From assembly GCA_043777375.1 (NCBI GenBank), contig JAYWHX010000009.1, positions 62,001-126,000 of the forward strand: 64,000 nt of DNA, given 5' to 3'. This stretch comes from TH-plancto1 sp043777375. Lineage in GTDB: Bacteria > Planctomycetota > Planctomycetia > Planctomycetales > Planctomycetaceae. The notes beneath the pieces were generated by a model, which was given only the letters and a program-made list of their open reading frames with translations, ran no database searches and was not told where the DNA came from. This document shows positions 34,689 to 42,166 of the stretch, in pieces. The position numbers and the translations under genes were made by a program. Position 1 is the first letter of the stretch; each line of letters opens with the position of its first letter.

Positions 34689-35537
34689 TTACGACTGCTT
34701 GCTGGACGACAGGATGCGGAGCACCCACAGAGATCCGATGATTTGCAGGCAGGCTGCCAGCAGCGTCAGGCGGAAGCCCCAGGTGGAGTTCATCAGGTTC
34801 TGCCAATAGCCCGGATCACGGATGCAGAAGAACACGAGGATCGCAGGGGGCAAGGTGATCATCAGGATGGCGACACCTCGACTGGCTGCGGTCGCAGCTG
34901 CCAGACGACCTTGGAACTGAATCCGATCACGGACCGTTTCGGCCAGGCGCTGCAGCACTTGCACGAGGTCACCACCGGTTTCGCGGTGGACACCAAGTGC
35001 GGTGGCGAGGACGCTTGTGCTGACGAGTCCCGTGCGGACGGGTAGCTCTTCCATGGCTTGTGACAGCGGCAGACCGAAGGCGATGCGGTCGGTACAACGA
35101 CGAAGTTCCGAACCGAGTGGAGCGGGGGTGTCGTTGGCCACGACTTGCAGGCAGGATTCAAGGCTACGTCCGGTCTTAGCCGCACGAGCGAGCTCGTCGA
35201 TCATCGGGGGCATCTGGTTCATCATCACAGTCTGGCGACGTGAACGCATGATGACAGACACCACGATCGGAGCAATGAAGCCGATGAAGGCTGCCATGGC
35301 TGCGGTGATGAGGTTCTCTTGAATCACGTATGCGAGTCCGCCCAAGGCGACTCCGCAGCACAGGCACAGTGCCAGGACCATGCTGGGCGAGAGCCCCATC
35401 CCCGACTGAATCATCAGCAGGTCGAACCACGAATTGATGCGGTTGCCGACGTCTTCCGATTCGCCGGTGGCGAAGGTCTCCTGCTCACGCAGAATGCCTC
35501 CAAATTCAGGTCGGGGTGTGATTAGGTCGCTGGACAT
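34689..35537 (-). CDS. tadB: Tad pilus assembly inner-membrane protein TadB (T2SF domain)
   Basis: A 282-aa T2SF-domain membrane protein. Spans are at about 55-95 and near the C-terminus; the family core is QMPPMIDELARAAKTGRSLESCLQVVAND, then VLATALGVHRETGGDLVQVLQRLAETVRDR. The ATG at 35537 has CGAGG five bases upstream and is preferred to one 33 bases earlier. It lies between cpaF and tadC, the standard order, with 63- and 100-base spacers. Confidence 0.9.
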   Translation of the reverse strand: MSSDLITPRPEFGGILREQETFATGESEDVGNRINSWFDLLMIQSGMGLSPSMVLALCLCCGVALGGLAYVIQENLITAAMAAFIGFIAPIVVSVIMRSRRQTVMMNQMPPMIDELARAAKTGRSLESCLQVVANDTPAPLGSELRRCTDRIAFGLPLSQAMEELPVRTGLVSTSVLATALGVHRETGGDLVQVLQRLAETVRDRIQFQGRLAAATAASRGVAILMITLPPAILVFFCIRDPGYWQNLMNSTWGFRLTLLAACLQIIGSLWVLRILSSSKQS

Positions 35538-35639
35538 GTCTGCCTCGGGTCGGGTCAGTGGGGCAGACATTCCTGCCTGCCATTGCCATGTGGGAAACTC
35601 GATCAGCAGACAGGAGTGTCTGCTCTACCTGAAGGCCAA

Positions 35640-36956
35640 TCAGGAGAAGATCGAAGTGGCTTCGAAACCTGACTTCAGTTCACGGGCGGCGAACAGCTTC
35701 GGGTTCACGTCGATCCCGCGAGCTGCGATGCGGCGAACGCATTGTGGCTCGTAGCCAGTGGCGTAGAACGAACCGAGCATGCGGCCCGCTCCGTCCACAC
35801 CGGCCATGCGGTAGACAAAGATGTCTTCGATGTCGAATTCGCCGTTGGTGACACCGGTCAACTCAGAGATGCGAATCACCTTGCGTTCGCCGTTGGCGAG
35901 GCGAGCCACATGCAGGAAGATCTGAATGGCCGACGCGATGTACTGACGAGCCACTCGGGTTGGCAGTTCGGCTCCCGAGAGGGCAATCATCAGTTCCAGG
36001 CGTTGCAGAGCGTCACGAGTGTCGTTGGCGTGCACGGTACTCATCGAGCCGTCGTGACCAGTGTTCATGGCTTGCAGCATGTCGAGGACTTCGCCGCCAC
36101 GGGCTTCACCAACGATGATGCGGTCGGGCCGCATTCGCAGTGAGTTACGCAGCAGATCGCGAGGAGTCACGACTCCCTTGCCTTCCACGTTCGCGACACG
36201 CGTTTCGAGTCCCACCACGTCCGCTTGTTGCAGCTGGAGTTCGGCGGTCTCTTCGATCGTGACCACACGTTCGGTGGCAGGAATGAACCGGCTCAAGTTA
36301 TTGAGCATGGTCGTCTTCCCGGCACCGGTACCACCCGAGAGCAGCACGTTCATGCGACCACGGACGCACTGAATCAGGAACTCGGCCATTTCCGGGGCCA
36401 GCGTTCCCATGCGGACCATGTCTTCGAACTGCAGGATCTTGGTCTTGAACCGGCGAATCGACAACGTCGGTCCCCGCAGAGCCAGCGGCGGAATCACCGC
36501 ATGCAGACGCGATCCGTCCGGCAGCTTGGCATCGACCATCGGCGAGGTCTCGTCGATCCGACGACCCGCCTGGCCGACGAGCCGCTGAATGAAGTGCAGC
36601 AGATGGGCATCATCGGCGAACTTCACATCGGTGCGCTCCAGCAGACCGTTCCGTTCCACGAACACAGTGTCGTGTCCATTGACGAGGACGTCACTGATCT
36701 CAGGATCGTCCATCAGCTCCTGGAGTGGTCCGAAGCCGTAGATTTCATCCATCAGCTCCTGCACCATCAGGTCGCGATCACGACCAGTCAGATTGGCTTC
36801 CGGACGAGCACACAGATGTGTCGCCAGCCCTTTGAGCTGCTTGCGGAATTCGTCATCGCCGAGCTCACCCGACTTCGACATGTCGATCGAGTCGACAATC
36901 TGACGGTGAAGTTTGGTCTTGAGCTGCTGAAAGGTCCGACGGTTATCGACGCCCAT
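35640..36956 (-). CDS. cpaF: Tad pilus assembly ATPase TadA/CpaF
   Basis: A 438-aa secretion ATPase that powers Flp pilus assembly. Walker A is LLSGGTGAGKTTMLNNL, the Asp box is VVTIEETAELQLQ, Walker B is DRIIVGEARGGE, and the His box is NTGHDGSMSTVHANDTRDAL. The N-terminal part has the family's LVNGHDTVFVERNGLLERT and the conserved SIRRFK. The ATG at 36956 is preferred over a TTG 18 bases upstream. It lies upstream of tadB and tadC; no TadZ/CpaE ATPase precedes it. Confidence 0.93.
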   Translation of the reverse strand: MGVDNRRTFQQLKTKLHRQIVDSIDMSKSGELGDDEFRKQLKGLATHLCARPEANLTGRDRDLMVQELMDEIYGFGPLQELMDDPEISDVLVNGHDTVFVERNGLLERTDVKFADDAHLLHFIQRLVGQAGRRIDETSPMVDAKLPDGSRLHAVIPPLALRGPTLSIRRFKTKILQFEDMVRMGTLAPEMAEFLIQCVRGRMNVLLSGGTGAGKTTMLNNLSRFIPATERVVTIEETAELQLQQADVVGLETRVANVEGKGVVTPRDLLRNSLRMRPDRIIVGEARGGEVLDMLQAMNTGHDGSMSTVHANDTRDALQRLELMIALSGAELPTRVARQYIASAIQIFLHVARLANGERKVIRISELTGVTNGEFDIEDIFVYRMAGVDGAGRMLGSFYATGYEPQCVRRIAARGIDVNPKLFAARELKSGFEATSIFS

Positions 36957-37028
36957 GGCAGGTTGTCCTGTCAATCAGTCTGAGGAAGTTCGCGGTCCGG
37001 ATCAGCAAAGACCCGGACTGCCACTGAA

Positions 37029-38252
37029 TTAGTGGCTGAGGAACAGTTTGAAGATGTATGGGTTGACCTTCTCGTCACTCACGCCGCTCATCCAAGCAGC
37101 GTCATGAGTTTCAAGAAGAGCGGTGCGGGTGGCGATCACGGCAGGCTGTGCCGTGATGTGTAGCCCTTGGCTGCCGTCATCATCCACGGCGAGGATGCGA
37201 ATCCCGACCAAGTTGACGACAGCTGCGTGACCAAGTGTGTTTGAGGTTGGTTGGTGATCAATGTAGAGACCACAGATGCGGGTCTGGCCGACAAGCTTCT
37301 GCAGCTCGTCTTGAATCGGTCCGGGCAGGGCTGCATCGACATCGAGAGTCTGCGGCCCCTGGTCGGTGCGGAACTCAGCTCCGAAAGACTTGAGGTCGGT
37401 CACAGTCCAGCCAGTTTGGACTTGGTTCGCGACTTGACTCTCATGCAGTCCGGTGCCGATATCGATGGTCAGCATGTTGGCTTTGGCGGCGTCTTCGTCC
37501 TTCGCTCCAACGGGAGCGGCATGCAGCAGGATTTCGGGAATTCCGTCGGACTCAGCGATCACGCTGCCCGACTCTGCGTCGTAGCCGTAGCGATCCATTC
37601 CCAACCGCATGTCGATCTGCCGCTGCCACGTATCGGGACGTCTTGGATCGGCGTGCGTGTACAGGATGGCCAGCGGCAGAGCCGGTACGGGTGAGTTGTC
37701 ATTCGGCTGCACACCAACGATTCGATTGTCGACACTGGCTTCGGCGATTGCCTGAGCGTCTCCTCCGGTCTTGCGAGTCAGTCCCCGAAAGAACAGAGCC
37801 ACGGGATTGCCTCGACTCCGCAAGCGAGCCGCTTTGACCACGCACGTCGTGGGATGTTCGGTCTCAGCGACGAATTCCGCCTCGCCGGTCTCGGAGGACA
37901 TCTCGATCGTCCCGATCAGGACATCTCCGTCATCGCCATCCTTCAGATCGACAGCTGTGCCGACTGAGAAGTTCTTGCGACCAATTGCAATCGCGGCGTC
38001 ACGAGCAGAAGTCGTGAGATCCACAGACTTCGGATTGAGGCGAGCATCTGTCGCCAATTGCCCCGCTCCTGCCAGTGCTGCAGCTTCCGCTGCGGCCTGC
38101 AGTTCGACTTGGGCTGCGTCCAGCCAGAGCCGATCAAAGACCAGCGCCAGACAAGCCCCGACGAGCAGCAGGGCCATGGCGACCACCATGACGATGCTTC
38201 CACGCCGGGGACGTGCAGGCGAAGTCGTTCGGATTGGACGCAATGACAACAC
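37029..38252 (-). CDS. TadG-like pilus-assembly protein
   Basis: About 407 residues from the GTG at 38252, which has AGAGG upstream; a TTG start at 38321 would add 23 residues. The N-terminus has the TadG/TadE pattern: a basic region (RRGSIVMVVAMALLLVGACLALVFDRL) with one hydrophobic span and then the helix VELQAAAEAAALAGAGQLA. The rest is a soluble, probably periplasmic domain without recognised motifs. The span resembles minor pseudopilins and may be processed by the peptidase in the same operon. Exact function is inferred from place and N-terminus. Confidence 0.75.
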   Translation of the reverse strand: MLSLRPIRTTSPARPRRGSIVMVVAMALLLVGACLALVFDRLWLDAAQVELQAAAEAAALAGAGQLATDARLNPKSVDLTTSARDAAIAIGRKNFSVGTAVDLKDGDDGDVLIGTIEMSSETGEAEFVAETEHPTTCVVKAARLRSRGNPVALFFRGLTRKTGGDAQAIAEASVDNRIVGVQPNDNSPVPALPLAILYTHADPRRPDTWQRQIDMRLGMDRYGYDAESGSVIAESDGIPEILLHAAPVGAKDEDAAKANMLTIDIGTGLHESQVANQVQTGWTVTDLKSFGAEFRTDQGPQTLDVDAALPGPIQDELQKLVGQTRICGLYIDHQPTSNTLGHAAVVNLVGIRILAVDDDGSQGLHITAQPAVIATRTALLETHDAAWMSGVSDEKVNPYIFKLFLSH

Positions 38253-38385
38253 GGGTTGCCTCTTCTGTGCAAGAGAGTGTTCTCGATTGGAAACATTCCA
38301 ATCGGCTGCAGCTGGGATCAACCTTTGGTCACAAAACCGCCGCCGATCTGGAGGGTCGGCGGGGGCTTGTGTCTGGGCTTAATGA

Positions 38386-39567
38386 TTACGGGTTGCCTTC
38401 TGGTGCGCCGGTCACCTGACCAGCACCACCGCCGAAGCCTCCGGCGTTTCCGCCCGCTGCTCCCGCAGAATCACCACCGGCCGCTCCTTGAGGGACAGAG
38501 TAGAATCCGTTGCCGTATCCTCCCCCGTTGCCGCCGAAGCCACCTCCACCGTAACCACCGCCGTAGCCGCCTCCATACCCACCGCCATAACCGCCGCCGT
38601 TGTCATCACGACGACGATCCATTGGTGGTGGTGGTGGTTCGCTGTTCCCACCGTATCCGTATCCACCGCCGTAGCCGTTGCCATAGCCATTCGCATAGAG
38701 CGGCTGGTTGTAGTCAAACCGCTCGATGGCATATCGATCGCTACGCAGTCCGTCCTTAAACGTCTGCAACCGACGGCTGGCTCCGGAGAAGATCTCGGTG
38801 ACCGTCGGGCGCACTTGTTCGTTCTTCTTCTCTTCCGGGGTCTTCAGACCGAGGATCTCGTCCAGATAGGCCCGGTCCTGATCGCGGAGGGCGAACTGAT
38901 TCTCGGCCTTGCCGTCTGGTGTATAGACAAGGGTCATCTGACCCTTCTTGCTGGCGAGCAGCAAAACGTTGGCATGATCGGGAGTCATCTCGAGAGTGAC
39001 GGTGTTCTGACCACGAGTGGTCTCGGCACTTCCGCTCACGCTCTTGTTCATCGCGACGACCTTCACTCCCTTGAAGAGAGTCATGATCATGCCACCGTTC
39101 TTGGCAGCGTCCCGATACCACGACGGAACAAAGTGGATGTCCACATGGTCGCCCGCTTTGACGAGCCCGTCGACTGCAGCTGTGCCATCGGTCAGGGAGA
39201 TCGTCACAGCGCGCATGCCTGTCCCCACGTCAAGAGGTGGTCCATCATTGGGAGCGTACAGGTCGAGCGTGCTGATGGCTTCAGCCGCCTTGATCTTGGT
39301 CTTCACGACGCGACCGAGCAGGACGCGATCGCTCTTGACGATGTCACGGGTGATCGTCCCTTGAGACTTCTTGCCAATGGCCAGGTGAGCCTTGGTAATC
39401 ACGGTTCCCGGTTCGAGATCGGCTATGGCCATCGGCACATCGATCCGATCATCGACGGGTGGGGTCTCATCGCGGGCCAGCAGCTTTTTGCCGACGTAGG
39501 CCAGCACGAGGCCGCCGATAATCAGCAGCATCAGCAGGGTGAGTGTGGCGGGTGACAGACGTTTCAC
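38386..39567 (-). CDS. cpaB: Flp pilus assembly protein CpaB/RcpC with Gly/Tyr-rich tail
   Basis: A 393-aa protein from a GTG start with GGAG upstream. One N-terminal span (TLLMLLIIGGLVLAYVG) is followed by the SAF-like and RcpC domains: PMAIADLEPGTVITKAHLAIG, then MRAVTISLTDGTAAVDGLVKAGDHVDIHF, the family signature, then ATTLxx-like GQNTVTLEMTPDHANVLLLASKKGQM. After residue 290 the protein becomes an extraordinary Gly/Tyr/Asn/Pro-rich tail with GGGYGGGYGG repeats (38400-38700). The tail is not part of typical CpaB. It normally stabilises the outer-membrane secretin, absent from this locus. Confidence 0.87.
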   Translation of the reverse strand: MKRLSPATLTLLMLLIIGGLVLAYVGKKLLARDETPPVDDRIDVPMAIADLEPGTVITKAHLAIGKKSQGTITRDIVKSDRVLLGRVVKTKIKAAEAISTLDLYAPNDGPPLDVGTGMRAVTISLTDGTAAVDGLVKAGDHVDIHFVPSWYRDAAKNGGMIMTLFKGVKVVAMNKSVSGSAETTRGQNTVTLEMTPDHANVLLLASKKGQMTLVYTPDGKAENQFALRDQDRAYLDEILGLKTPEEKKNEQVRPTVTEIFSGASRRLQTFKDGLRSDRYAIERFDYNQPLYANGYGNGYGGGYGYGGNSEPPPPPMDRRRDDNGGGYGGGYGGGYGGGYGGGGFGGNGGGYGNGFYSVPQGAAGGDSAGAAGGNAGGFGGGAGQVTGAPEGNP

Positions 39568-39639
39568 TTCAAGGTCTCCAGAAGGTTCCAGACGTGCGTG
39601 TTGCGCGGGTGTAGGGCGGTGACGATCCTTCGCCGGACT

Positions 39640-40047
39640 TCATTCCTTCGCCATGCGGGTTTCGCAGAGCAGTTCGCGGCCTTTGAGGCTGTAGCCAATC
39701 AGCCACAGCAGATCCGGAGAGGCCGCAGCCATCGGGACCTCAACGGCCACGCTGACTTCGTCACCGGTCTTGTCTCCCAATTCGGCGGTCACTCGAGCGT
39801 GTGGCGAGAGACGCCCGCCGAGTGAGTACCGGACTTCTTCTTCCACGGATTCGGGTGTCGCTCCATAGAGCCGTGCCGCTCGGGCTCCCGCGCGACTGGC
39901 TTCGACCACGTCACCGCGGGCAAAGAACAGCAACGAGAACTCGAGCAAGCCGAATAGCAGAACGGTCAGGATCGGCAGAGTGAGCAATAGCTCGGCACTC
40001 AGGATGCCGCGTCGACGTGTACGAGTTGTGGTGGATGTTCGTCGCAT
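39640..40047 (-). CDS. tadE: TadE-like minor pseudopilin
   Basis: A 135-aa protein with the TadE pattern: basic N-terminus RRTSTTTRTRRRG, then LSAELLLTLPILTVLLFGLLEFSLLFFARG with Glu at +5 after Gly, as in class III/pseudopilins cut by TadV, then VVEASRAGARAARLYGA. Its ATG overlaps the prepilin peptidase stop in TGATG, so the two are coupled. It is probably processed and added to the pilus base. Confidence 0.85.
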   Translation of the reverse strand: MRRTSTTTRTRRRGILSAELLLTLPILTVLLFGLLEFSLLFFARGDVVEASRAGARAARLYGATPESVEEEVRYSLGGRLSPHARVTAELGDKTGDEVSVAVEVPMAAASPDLLWLIGYSLKGRELLCETRMAKE

Positions 40048-40646
40048 CACACGGCCTCCGTCGTTTGGGTTTGAACGGGAGCGGTGGGTGCCGTCACACG
40101 ATCGAGCGTCGGCAATTTCCAAGCCATCACCAGCCAGGTGGCCACACAGACCGGGATGGCGAATGCCATGATCCGTCGGCGTTTCTTTTCATCTGCGGTT
40201 TCACTGCGAGGCTTACCGTCAGCTGTCTTCGCATTGGCGAGGTACTCGGTTTTCATTCCGCGAACGCCCTTGGAGAAGACGCTCCAGACGATAATGACCA
40301 AGGTGCTCAGGATGACTGTGCCAGTACTGGAGATGAGTACGAGTAGTGTCAGTCGATACCCGAGCCAGACGCTGAGTGCCCCCATTAACTTCACGTCTCC
40401 GCCGCCCCCGCCCCCGACAATCCAGAGCAGGAACAGCACGCCGAACCCGACGAGGAATCCCCCTGCGGCATTCCCAACTCCTGGCCATCCATGGAAGATC
40501 CCCTGATACACCCAGCCTGCAAAGAACACAGGGAGTGTCAGGTTGTTGGGAATCCGATGCTGGCGGTAATCCCAGATCGCGGCGATCGCGGTGAACAGAC
40601 CCACCACGACCACGAGAATCCAGGATGCAAGGCTGAGCTGCGGCAT
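40047..40646 (-). CDS. A24 prepilin peptidase (CpaA/TadV)
   Basis: A 199-aa integral-membrane aspartyl protease that removes prepilin leaders. It has six or so spans; the catalytic Asps are in IWDYRQHRIPNNLT and in the GxGD motif GGGGGGDVKLMGAL, whose glycine run is longer than usual. The ATG at 40646 has GGGAAGAGGAC upstream. It lacks the N-methylation domain of PilD, as usual for Tad peptidases. It is the first gene of the visible Tad operon. Confidence 0.9.
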   Translation of the reverse strand: MPQLSLASWILVVVVGLFTAIAAIWDYRQHRIPNNLTLPVFFAGWVYQGIFHGWPGVGNAAGGFLVGFGVLFLLWIVGGGGGGDVKLMGALSVWLGYRLTLLVLISSTGTVILSTLVIIVWSVFSKGVRGMKTEYLANAKTADGKPRSETADEKKRRRIMAFAIPVCVATWLVMAWKLPTLDRVTAPTAPVQTQTTEAV

Positions 40647-41159
40647 GAAGTCCTCTTCCCTCTCGGGAAATCGAGACAATCCATCAAGTCTATGATGCAA
40701 CCCTAACACACGTTGACGAATGAGGCGGAGCATGATGCCAAATCGTTACATGATTCCCAGCACGCATTGTTCTCCCTGACGATTACGCCAGAAGAGGCAG
40801 CCTGTCTTACCGGATCAACATTCACGCGATTCCGGCGGGGGAACTCATACGACTCCAATAATCCGTATAATCGGTACGCAGGCATTCATGAGCAGAGCCT
40901 GGAGCAGCGAGTCATCCGCTCAATGCTTCCCCGCAAAACGAAAGCGTGCGGTGAACTGCGACGATGCAGCATTTCCAGAAGTCTCACGCAGAGGACGCAG
41001 AGAGGGGGAGTGTGTCCTACAGTTTTTCTGTGCGCACTCTACGCCCCTGCGTGAGAAATGTTCTTTCATTCTCGGTCCAAAGCTCCGCTTCGCCCGCGTG
41101 CCAGACGACTCAGAGCGGAAACTCGGGAAGGCTCCGCTTTGAAAGTCTGAACTGGCAAG
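40647..41159. other. Intergenic region upstream of the Tad locus, with inverted repeat
   Basis: About 510 bases. I looked for a small Flp pilin here and found none: no frame shows the G-x4-E plus hydrophobic-helix pattern. The stretch holds an inverted repeat at 40982-41056 and must carry the Tad operon promoter at its left end. Confidence 0.5.
40982..41056. repeat. Inverted repeat with TCTCACGCAG arms
   Basis: TCTCACGCAG (40982-40991) and CTGCGTGAGA (41047-41056) are perfect 10-base arms; the left arm continues AGGACGCAGAGAG, the type of CGCAGAG-rich intergenic repeat seen in many bacterial genomes. Confidence 0.65.
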
Positions 41160-41942
41160 TCACTGTGCAGCAATCAGATACCCGTAAGAGCAAATGGCCT
41201 GCACCAGTCGATCGAACTCGGGAAGGTACTCATTCTCCATGAAGCACGAAAAGATATACCCCGATTTGTGCTGCCGAGGCCCTGCCCCGAATCTGGCTCC
41301 CCAGCGCTGAACATATAAGACGAGGGAGTGTTCGTCAGAGGCATCCAGATCTGCAGCGATCAGTGTCTGGATCAGAGTTCGGAGGTCCTCAACCCCGACC
41401 GGCGTCTTCTCACCGGGTACCAACTGAACCACTCGAAATGTCCGTCCAACGCTTGGCTCAAACAGCAAATGACGGGGAGCGATACAATCTGGCTCCTCCC
41501 CCGGGACTTGGCGCACGAATGGATTCGTAAATCCAAGCGGGAGCCGGGCCGGACTATGGTACCAATCCCACGTTGTAGGGATGCGCCATAACACACCTGG
41601 TTCTGATGGCGAGCAGAAATAGTCGTCTCCCCAAACTGTCGCTGCCAAAGGGACTGCATCAAGAGCAAACTGTTCCGGGATAATAGGTGGGACATCTTCG
41701 TCTTGCGCGGATAAAAACCACTCTGTCAGTTTGTCTCGAAGATACGTGATCCCGCAGTCAATCTGCTTTCGATTCAACACCTGGATTTCACAGAGATCTC
41801 CCGCACCGAAAGTCGTCACGAACGCCTCGTAGCCCTCAGGGAGCTTTCCACATTGAGACCGTAGAAACTCCACGTCCTCAGCTGTCAACAGATCTCGTTG
41901 AGAACTTGCAACGTAGACTTGTGACCAATCGATCTTGTTCAT
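41160..41942 (-). CDS. SMI1/KNR4 (SUKH)-like protein
   Basis: A 260-aa soluble protein. The first 80 residues look like a SUKH domain (DVEFLRSQCGKLPEGYEAFVTTFGAGDLCEIQVLN: the acidic-helix and LP-x-x-Y/F-x-x-F-G-x-G pattern). The remainder, with WGDDYFCSPSEPGVLWRIPTTWDW, matches the family's second half. The ATG at 41942 overlaps the small membrane protein stop in ATGA. SUKH proteins are often immunity proteins for contact-dependent toxins, but many are stand-alone; no toxin is seen here. Confidence 0.6.
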   Translation of the reverse strand: MNKIDWSQVYVASSQRDLLTAEDVEFLRSQCGKLPEGYEAFVTTFGAGDLCEIQVLNRKQIDCGITYLRDKLTEWFLSAQDEDVPPIIPEQFALDAVPLAATVWGDDYFCSPSEPGVLWRIPTTWDWYHSPARLPLGFTNPFVRQVPGEEPDCIAPRHLLFEPSVGRTFRVVQLVPGEKTPVGVEDLRTLIQTLIAADLDASDEHSLVLYVQRWGARFGAGPRQHKSGYIFSCFMENEYLPEFDRLVQAICSYGYLIAAQ

Positions 41943-42163
41943 CGTGTGCCTTTGATTGAAACGACTACCAGCAGCACTGTACATAATCCGGCCACGCCGC
42001 CCCAGAGTTGCCTGGCGAGTCCGACGGTGAAGATGGCTGCAATCAAGCCAAATATGATGAGAAACACCAGCAGCGCAATCGCCTGTGCTCGTTCGCCGGC
42101 ACCTTCGGTCGAGAGTCCGAGAAGCTCCAGCAGCCAGCACAGGAAGTCACCGGGCTCAGCCAT
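41939..42163 (-). CDS. Small two-span membrane protein
   Basis: A 74-aa protein of unknown function. Two hydrophobic segments, IALLVFLIIFGLIAAIFTVGL and LWGGVAGLCTVLLVVVSI, predict a helical hairpin in the membrane. It starts four bases after the oligoendopeptidase stop and overlaps the SUKH gene by four bases (ATGA), so it is very likely a real, coupled gene. Confidence 0.75.
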   Translation of the reverse strand: MAEPGDFLCWLLELLGLSTEGAGERAQAIALLVFLIIFGLIAAIFTVGLARQLWGGVAGLCTVLLVVVSIKGTR

Positions 42164-42166
42164 GCA

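Noticed and set aside
38488..39555. 355-codon frame antisense to cpaB
   Set aside because: Produced by the Gly/Tyr-rich repeats read backwards; no motifs, and cpaB has its family signature on the other strand.
40734..41159. Search for a Flp pilin gene upstream of the prepilin peptidase
   Set aside because: No short frame has a Gly-x4-Glu cleavage context followed by a hydrophobic helix.
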